Source of the DNA: Picocystis sp. L7
Lineage: Eukaryota > Chlorophyta > Picocystophyceae > Picocystales > Picocystaceae
Assembly (NCBI GenBank): GCA_020975725.1
Contig: QXJR01000021.1
Location: 1 to 64,000, forward strand
Direction of reading: 5' to 3'
DNA length: 64,000 nt
Positions 58,401-64,000 of this stretch are shown piece by piece. A model generated the notes under the pieces. The model saw nothing but the letters and a program-made list of their open reading frames with translations. It was not told the DNA's origin and searched no databases. The number at the start of each line of letters is the position of its first letter. Within the stretch, counting starts at the first letter, position 1. The translations under genes and the position numbers were made by a program.

Positions 58401-58688
58401 AGCAAGAAGCCCACTGGAAAGAGCCAGCCATTGCCCCTTCTCACGTTTCATTGACATGCACGTGTGGACAATATTCCAATCAGCTCGTGTGCAGAAGAAC
58501 AATGTTTGTAGCAGGCTGCTACGGCCAACGTGAAGCAAACATGATACCACGCATCGAACGGCAGGGATGTTCAGAAACCCTTGATCTTTCGTTTATGTAC
58601 ATTTTCTCACTGTACAAGGAATTCAAAAGCAACGAAAGTGGATTTCCAACTATTAGGTGCAGCGGTGCTGCGACTGCCTGAAGTGGCG
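55451..58688. other. 3.2-kb gene-poor region between LysRS and CLC
   Basis: 55.45-55.85 kb is GC-rich and probably contains the LysRS promoter. 55.9-57.7 kb is AT-richer with short broken frames on both strands and resembles the gene-poor stretches at 24.8 and 36.4 kb. 57.7-58.7 kb holds only short frames and the CLC 3' region. No RNA genes or terminal repeats were recognised. Confidence 0.4.
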
Positions 58689-61307
58689 TCAAACAGTCTT
58701 GTCCTTCTGTGCAAGATATTGATCAAAACTGTCTTGGTACTCAAGCGCCAATTCCATATTCTCTGGCATCAGATCCTTCCTACTGATAATCCCTACTACT
58801 TCTGGCTTTGACGGCGTGACAAATACATGTCGCAGTCCCAGATCTCGCAAAAGCCTGTAAGCACGCGACGCTGGTGCATCTTCTGAAATCAAGTAAGGAT
58901 GCTGCTGCATGAACGGAGCAAGATCAAGTTTGGTATCCATATCCTGCTCTGTCACACCAAAGTCGCTTCGAAAGCCTCCAAAACCTGCTTTTTCAGGCAT
59001 ATCCTGCAAGTACTCCAGCATCTGGACGGCTTTCCTCCTATCTTCATATAACCTGGACATACTTTCTTGGTCTAGGCTCATAGTGTACTTGACCAGTTTA
59101 ACAAGCCAGCTGCGACGGATGCTACCTCGGAAGATATGCTTTCCACCACCGGAGAGAGTGCCATCACTGTCGTCAAAAACAGGGAAGACTCCATGGCCGC
59201 AGCTCGTAAGCGCACCGACAACATCTCTGATTTCGGGATTGATTGGCAATGCCACAATACTCTCCTTGGCCATCACATCCTTCACAGTACATCGAGCAGC
59301 AATGTTCATCTCCTCATCGTCAAAACTTTGTTCCTCCAGCATTGGTGCGCCCCGTATTCTTATGTGTGCATCATAAATCCCTAACCCAAACATGTCTCCC
59401 ACAAGCTTTGAGAAAAATACTGCCACCATGATGGGTGCAAGAATTCCGAATGCCCCAGTTGTCTCTGCCACTAAGACTGTGATGGAAATGGTCATGCGTG
59501 TCGCCCCACCAAGGCTGGAAGCTGCACCGATGACTGCATATGTGCTCAGACTAACATCTAACGTACTTCCTGCTGATCTAACTATCTCCTGGACAAGCTT
59601 CCCAAACAGCCGTCCCGCTGCCGCTCCTACTACCAATGATGGCACAAAGAGGCCGGTGGCAGCTCCCACGCCATAGGTAACAATCATCAACGTGAAAGCT
59701 ACAATAAAATACATGAAGAGAGTAAGCCAATTGAAAAAGTACTGTATCTGACTGCTGTCCTCACCGATGTGGATGATGATCTTCAGCGCTTCTGCCAGCG
59801 GTTGATAAAAGAGCTGGCCCCAACGACTGAATGTACCAGGTGGGCACCAAAGCTCTGGAAAGATATTGTTCCCGTACCGCCCCGTCCACAGCGGAGATGT
59901 TCCGGTTCCTACTCTGCTAATCAAGTCATATTCCTCTTTGTACTCGTCACATGGAGAAGCATAGCTTATGGAAAAGAATACGATATTGGTGATTGTCCCA
60001 ATCACTACAACTTCTATCAAGCGAAGCAATGGCTTTCCTTGCGGTACCAGCTTTCGTCGAAAATATGTCAAATTGACGTTTAGCTTGACAAACAAAGCTC
60101 CAAAAAGTCCACCACCAGCTCCGATCAGTATGAAGAGAGGAATTTCCCACAAAAAGTAGAAGAATTCTTTACCATACACGGCAACGTCCTCTTCGTACAA
60201 GCCGAAATCTCTGCTGTTGCCCAACCTGTAGCTCAGAATGTTCGACGCATCATCCTGCAGCCCAGTAAGGATCTGAAGCAGGACGACCCCAGCTGCGGTA
60301 GCCAGAAAAGATTTCCACAACAGATGATGATTGAAGTACGTGGCTCCTTCTTCCACCGTAAAGAGCATACCACCAATGGGAGCAGAAAAGGCTGTTGCCA
60401 CTCCAACCGCTGTTCCAATCCCGACAAAATCCCTCTTATATGTGTAGTTTCTCATGAATATATCGAATTTCGAAGGTATCTTTGATTTGAGGGTGTTGGA
60501 AGACCACGTACCAAAGCCCCCTCCGACAATGCCTCCTGCATGAATGAACGGCCCCTCCTTTCCCGCAATCAATCCTCCAGAGATGGAGAACAGCACGCCC
60601 AGCACCTTGGCGAAAAAGGTCTTGACACTGAGCAACGATTTCAGGTGAACACCGTTCAGGTATATTTTCAGCTCAGGTATGCCCGATCCACCCGCCAAGG
60701 GTTCGACGAAGCACACCAGAAACGCTGCCACGATCAAGAATCCTGCACTCATGCCCACGAAGATCCCAAACGGCTTTCCGAAGCCACCATCAGATGCAAT
60801 TTTGTCTGCCGTGGTCTGGTACTTGGCCCGGTTCAGCCCCATGATTGCATAGTTGATCAGGAAGGCGACGATTCCCATCACCAGTCCCACAGCAAACGCG
60901 GTGGCCCACTTGATGGCTCCAGCCTTCAGGTAATCTTTCCGTCCAAATCCAGCCAGGACTTTCTTGGCCACCTCGTTGTCCAAGGTGTCGTAGTCGTGGC
61001 TTTCGAAGTCGCTGTATCGCACCAGCCTCCTCCTCAGTGCCTGTTGCTTGGTCGAGTCCACCTCTTCGCCTGCAGATGGAGAGGAGAGCCATTCTTTCTC
61101 CAGCAGGATGTCCTGTGCGAACTCCTTGGCCGACAGTGTCCGGTTCCACACTTCTGCCACTTCCTTGGCACGTGCACCGTACCGATTCGCTTCGAAATCC
61201 ATGGTCTCGTGCTCGCCTTGTCCTTCCCTTTCCACTTGCAAAGACGCAGGAGGTGTCTGGGAAGCTTCCATGGCCTCTCCAGCACCGTCGGTCCCATCCG
61301 CTTCCAT
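58689..61307 (-). CDS. CLC-type chloride channel / anion-proton exchanger with CBS domains, 872 aa
   Basis: Transports Cl- or NO3- across endomembranes or the plasma membrane. An acidic cytosolic N-terminus of about 130 residues is followed by the CLC membrane core. GSGIPE (207-212) is the anion-binding loop; GKEGP (249-253) has the gating glutamate; TAFSAPIGGMLFTVEEG includes the pair EE (319-320) at the place of the internal proton glutamate, so an exchanger is more likely than a channel. Two CBS domains end the protein (CTVKDVMAKESIVALP and HPYLISEDAPASRAYRLL). Serine in GSGIPE, rather than proline as in plant CLC-a, favours chloride over nitrate by known CLC rules. Single exon. Confidence 0.93.
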   Translation of the reverse strand: MEADGTDGAGEAMEASQTPPASLQVEREGQGEHETMDFEANRYGARAKEVAEVWNRTLSAKEFAQDILLEKEWLSSPSAGEEVDSTKQQALRRRLVRYSDFESHDYDTLDNEVAKKVLAGFGRKDYLKAGAIKWATAFAVGLVMGIVAFLINYAIMGLNRAKYQTTADKIASDGGFGKPFGIFVGMSAGFLIVAAFLVCFVEPLAGGSGIPELKIYLNGVHLKSLLSVKTFFAKVLGVLFSISGGLIAGKEGPFIHAGGIVGGGFGTWSSNTLKSKIPSKFDIFMRNYTYKRDFVGIGTAVGVATAFSAPIGGMLFTVEEGATYFNHHLLWKSFLATAAGVVLLQILTGLQDDASNILSYRLGNSRDFGLYEEDVAVYGKEFFYFLWEIPLFILIGAGGGLFGALFVKLNVNLTYFRRKLVPQGKPLLRLIEVVVIGTITNIVFFSISYASPCDEYKEEYDLISRVGTGTSPLWTGRYGNNIFPELWCPPGTFSRWGQLFYQPLAEALKIIIHIGEDSSQIQYFFNWLTLFMYFIVAFTLMIVTYGVGAATGLFVPSLVVGAAAGRLFGKLVQEIVRSAGSTLDVSLSTYAVIGAASSLGGATRMTISITVLVAETTGAFGILAPIMVAVFFSKLVGDMFGLGIYDAHIRIRGAPMLEEQSFDDEEMNIAARCTVKDVMAKESIVALPINPEIRDVVGALTSCGHGVFPVFDDSDGTLSGGGKHIFRGSIRRSWLVKLVKYTMSLDQESMSRLYEDRRKAVQMLEYLQDMPEKAGFGGFRSDFGVTEQDMDTKLDLAPFMQQHPYLISEDAPASRAYRLLRDLGLRHVFVTPSKPEVVGIISRKDLMPENMELALEYQDSFDQYLAQKDKTV

Positions 61308-63430
61308 GAATCCTTTCGCCTTTCCAATGGCGAAAAGTGGGTGAATTCAAAAGGAACTCCTTGGGGATCACTCAGACAGACATGGGTGGGAAAGGAATTA
61401 CAGACACACCAGGACAACAAGCGAATGGGAAGGGAAGCTCCAACGAAGATGTGCAACCACCACCATCCAATCAAGCTTGGGAGACAGTTGAACAACCCAT
61501 CCGCGAATGGGTCCACAAGGACCCCGTCATGAATCGAGGTCCTGGTCCGTGGTTCGTGCAAGGAGTAACGCGTCGAGGGAAAGTTTGAGTGATGCTCTTC
61601 GGGACCAAAAGGCGAATCAGGCGATGGGTTGGGCAAAAGGACACGTCAACGAATGCACTCATTCCTCGTCGCGGCAAACCCATGAAGCAGATCCAAATAG
61701 CATCCATCCTCTTTGCCCCGGGCTCATACCTTGCGAGTTGCAAACGTCCCCATGCCTTTGAAGCGAACACCGCCTCCAACCATCCACCTTCTCCTCGTTC
61801 AATCTCCATCTCCCACGGTGGTCTTAACTTGGACGAATGTCTCGACAGGCGCATTGATTGGGATGGTTCGGCCAACCCTGCAACATGGAGCTTCATTCCA
61901 CCATCATGGCGTGGTAAAGCAAAGATTGTTTTCTTGGTGGGATTGTGGTGAGATGCAAGAGATCGGACTTTGGGAGGGGCTTTCACATCACGGGATTGTT
62001 TAAAGGGACGAGGTGATGGTGGCTAATTCGGACGTGGAATGTTTGCACGGGTGCCTTTCACGGACATGACTGTGTGTTCCGTTTGTTGGCTTCACGTGAA
62101 AGGTTTAGGACGGATCTACCATTTGGCTCTTTGGCGAACTCAATTTCCTCAAAGGATTCGTTCCATTGCCGTGGACATGTGGGCTAGGAAGGCTTCCGGC
62201 TCGTATCCAACTGTCTTGCGGCTCTTCCAAAGTACCTAGGATGACGCTGCATGCATAAACGTTGGGGTGGAGTGGAGTTTGGCGGGCCCATCTTGCTTGG
62301 AGCAGGACCACGCCTTTTTTCACGCAATCACCTTTGGATCGAACAAAGATCGCGACGTGATCCTCTTTGAAAAGGAACGAGGCATCGCGTTTCCCTTGCC
62401 TTTGGGTGGGGCGTGTTAGTCCGAACGACTTGCGCACGCCCCCCACGTTATGCATCTGTTGGACAGGTGCATGGGATCATCTCCACGAGGAAACGGTTTG
62501 CTTCACCATTGCCGCACTAGTGTGCGGTTCCGGCCCCGACCCTTCACCTTCCATTTCATCCTTGGCACGGCGAGTGGCGCCTCCCCGCCGTTCAACGATC
62601 GACTGCCGCTCCCACAAGCATCCACACGGGCAGCGGACCCTTGGCAAGTTCATCTTTGTGCTTTTCTTGGTGGCTTGACCCCGTACCGACCTCGAAGAAT
62701 GTTCTTCCATGGGTTGTACCTCGGTGCAATCAGGATGGTGAACTTTGGTCCCCGCCCTGTTCGGAGAAGACGCTCCCATCCCAGGTGGATACGAGTCTCG
62801 GAAGGGATCAAAGGGACTCGACCACCCCGTCGCAGAAGAGTGTAGAGGTGGTTGTTAGGAATTGCATGGGACGGTAGCAGTGTCGTCACCTTGATGGATG
62901 TACTCCAATGGAGTGTCAAAAGGGACGGGTAGAGAGAAGAGCGTGGACGCTCGCTGCTGTGTTGGACTCGTGAGCCTACGAGGAGACCCGAAGAGTACGG
63001 CAACTGGAACCGTTGGAACACACGCGAGTCACAAACGTGTTGAACCTGGTGTTTGGTGACTCGTCCGCCAGTGAGTTTGGCACTGTGATGCTAGATCGTG
63101 CATTACTAACGATCACGATCGATCCTTCTCAACCAGAACCAACCAGAAGGACGAGAGCCGACAACCCAGGGGTCTCGTCCACCCCCTTCCTGTCGATCGA
63201 GAAGAAACTCCCCGAGGAAGGCGATGGCCGATGCCGCGATGGCGATGGACGCGCACGCGATGCGCAACGCCGCCTCGCGGGTTTACGGCGAGAGGACGTG
63301 CGTTTCGCGGCGTGGAGGGAAGGGGAGGACGGCACACGTGCCTGAAATGGCGCAGGCGGAGGAGAAGCGATGGCGGGAGGACGCCGAGGACGCGGAGGAG
63401 AGGCGAGGCTGACGTGGGAGGGACGAACGC
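61308..63430. other. Intergenic region, CLC to NUP88
   Basis: The CLC upstream region lies at the left. Frames of up to 170 codons on both strands have no recognised motif and probably do not code. 63.0-63.4 kb is strongly GC-rich and may contain the 5' exon(s) or promoter of the NUP88-like gene. For example, an ATG-rich frame starts near 63224, but no splice pattern could be fixed. Confidence 0.35.
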
Positions 63431-63463
63431 GCCACGTGGATGCCACGTGGATGCCACGTGGAT
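63431..63463. promoter_or_regulatory. Three G-box elements in an 11-bp direct repeat
   Basis: GCCACGTGGAT is repeated three times without gaps. Each copy contains the palindrome CCACGTGG, the G-box bound by bZIP and bHLH factors in plants. The 11-bp spacing places all three on about the same face of the helix. It lies just upstream of the first confident NUP88 codon, so it could be promoter, 5' UTR or intron. Confidence 0.5.
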
Positions 63464-63468
63464 GCAGG

Positions 63469-64000
63469 ATGGTGGCCTTGGGGGACGGACGGGTGCGCCT
63501 GGGGGTGGGCGACGCGCACGTGGCGACGGACGGGACCTCGCTCGGCGCCTCTTGCGGTGGCGCTCGCCTGGTGAGGTGGAACCTCGACGAAACCAAAGGG
63601 ACGCGATTGCAAGTGGCCGACGTGCACCTGCCTTCCAGGAGCCGAAACACGAACCAAGAGGACCTGGAGCTCGAATGGACTCCGCTGGCCGAAGACCTGC
63701 TGGATGGAAGCGGACTGGAAGTGAGGCACGTGGCATGGCACCCGCACAGCGAAAACCACCTGGGATTGCTCACCTCGGACAACGTCTTCCGCTTGTACAA
63801 CGTGGCTCGTGACACTGCGCAGCCTGAACAGGAATTCCGTGTGGATGTGCCGGAAGGCAGAGATTACCACGACTTGGCGGACACGCAGATGGAAACGTTC
63901 ACCTTTGGCACAGGATGCGGATGGGACAGGCTCACCGTCTACTTCTCCAGCTGCTGCGGTAACCTGTACTACCTCTGCCCTGTGGCGCCGTTCGGAGCCA
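63469..64000 (+). CDS. NUP88/MOS7-like nucleoporin, 5' part only
   Basis: Peripheral nuclear pore protein; in plants (MOS7) and animals it holds cargo and exportin in the nucleus. The frame is open from 63469 to the end of the window (177 codons). VRHVAWHPHSENHLGLLTSDNVFRLYN, split as VRHVAWHPHS and HLGLLTSDNVFRLYN, then PEQEF and GWDRLTVYF...LYYLCPVAPFGA match the beta-propeller of plant NUP88 in order and spacing. The true start is uncertain: an AG acceptor at 63467 is possible, with a 5' exon upstream, or the Met at 63469 could be used. The gene continues past the window. Confidence 0.78.
   Translation, partial: MVALGDGRVRLGVGDAHVATDGTSLGASCGGARLVRWNLDETKGTRLQVADVHLPSRSRNTNQEDLELEWTPLAEDLLDGSGLEVRHVAWHPHSENHLGLLTSDNVFRLYNVARDTAQPEQEFRVDVPEGRDYHDLADTQMETFTFGTGCGWDRLTVYFSSCCGNLYYLCPVAPFGA

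Noticed and set aside
62450-62845. 131-codon frame and its opposite-strand partners
   Set aside because: Rich in R/P/S on both strands and without any motif; a typical by-product of GC-rich sequence.

Overview
The window is one end of a linear nuclear chromosome from a photosynthetic (or plastid-bearing) eukaryote. It opens with five copies of the C-rich strand of a TTTAGGG-type (plant/algal) telomere. The plastid signals are a stand-alone, cyanobacterial-style TrpB with a spliced R/S/T-rich transit peptide and a YacP-type NYN protein with a long basic leader. AKT-like K+ channels with ankyrin repeats, a plant-type RPC5 and a MOS7-like NUP88 also point to an alga. Introns are few, short (40-210 nt) and mostly near the 5' ends of genes, and Copia is the only intact retroelement. 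An intron-poor alga, for example a red alga, would fit, but the sequence alone does not prove the lineage.

Layout. 1-11.4 kb is subtelomere: telomere, an intact 1234-aa ORF of unknown family transcribed toward the telomere, a 74-bp satellite (about 17 copies) and a 184-bp satellite (about 20 copies) with a six-unit higher-order repeat. 11.4-36.3 kb holds five putative glycan genes, all on the minus strand and all with an N-terminal membrane or signal segment: two small glycosyltransferases, a GT2-GT4 fusion, an EHD-motif glycosyltransferase-like protein and a TylF-type O-methyltransferase. They are interleaved with housekeeping genes: RPC5 (Pol III), ribonucleotide reductase R1 and the NYN protein. 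24.8-29.6 kb and 36.3-39.4 kb are gene-poor and hold decayed coding fragments.

39.4-44.6 kb carries two AKT-like K+ channel genes tail to tail. A Copia element with LTRs identical by eye (44.68-49.56 kb) sits about 100 bp upstream of the second channel, in the same orientation. 51.5-55.5 kb has plastid-type tryptophan synthase beta and a convergent lysyl-tRNA synthetase. 58.7-61.3 kb encodes a CLC-type anion transporter with CBS domains. The window ends inside a NUP88/MOS7-like nucleoporin gene.

The genes do not form a single pathway. The strongest local theme is glycan synthesis and decoration in the secretory pathway (11-36 kb), followed by ion transport (two K+ channels and a CLC). Exon boundaries were worked out by hand from protein-family continuity and GT-AG sites. 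All family calls are by recognition, without any database search.
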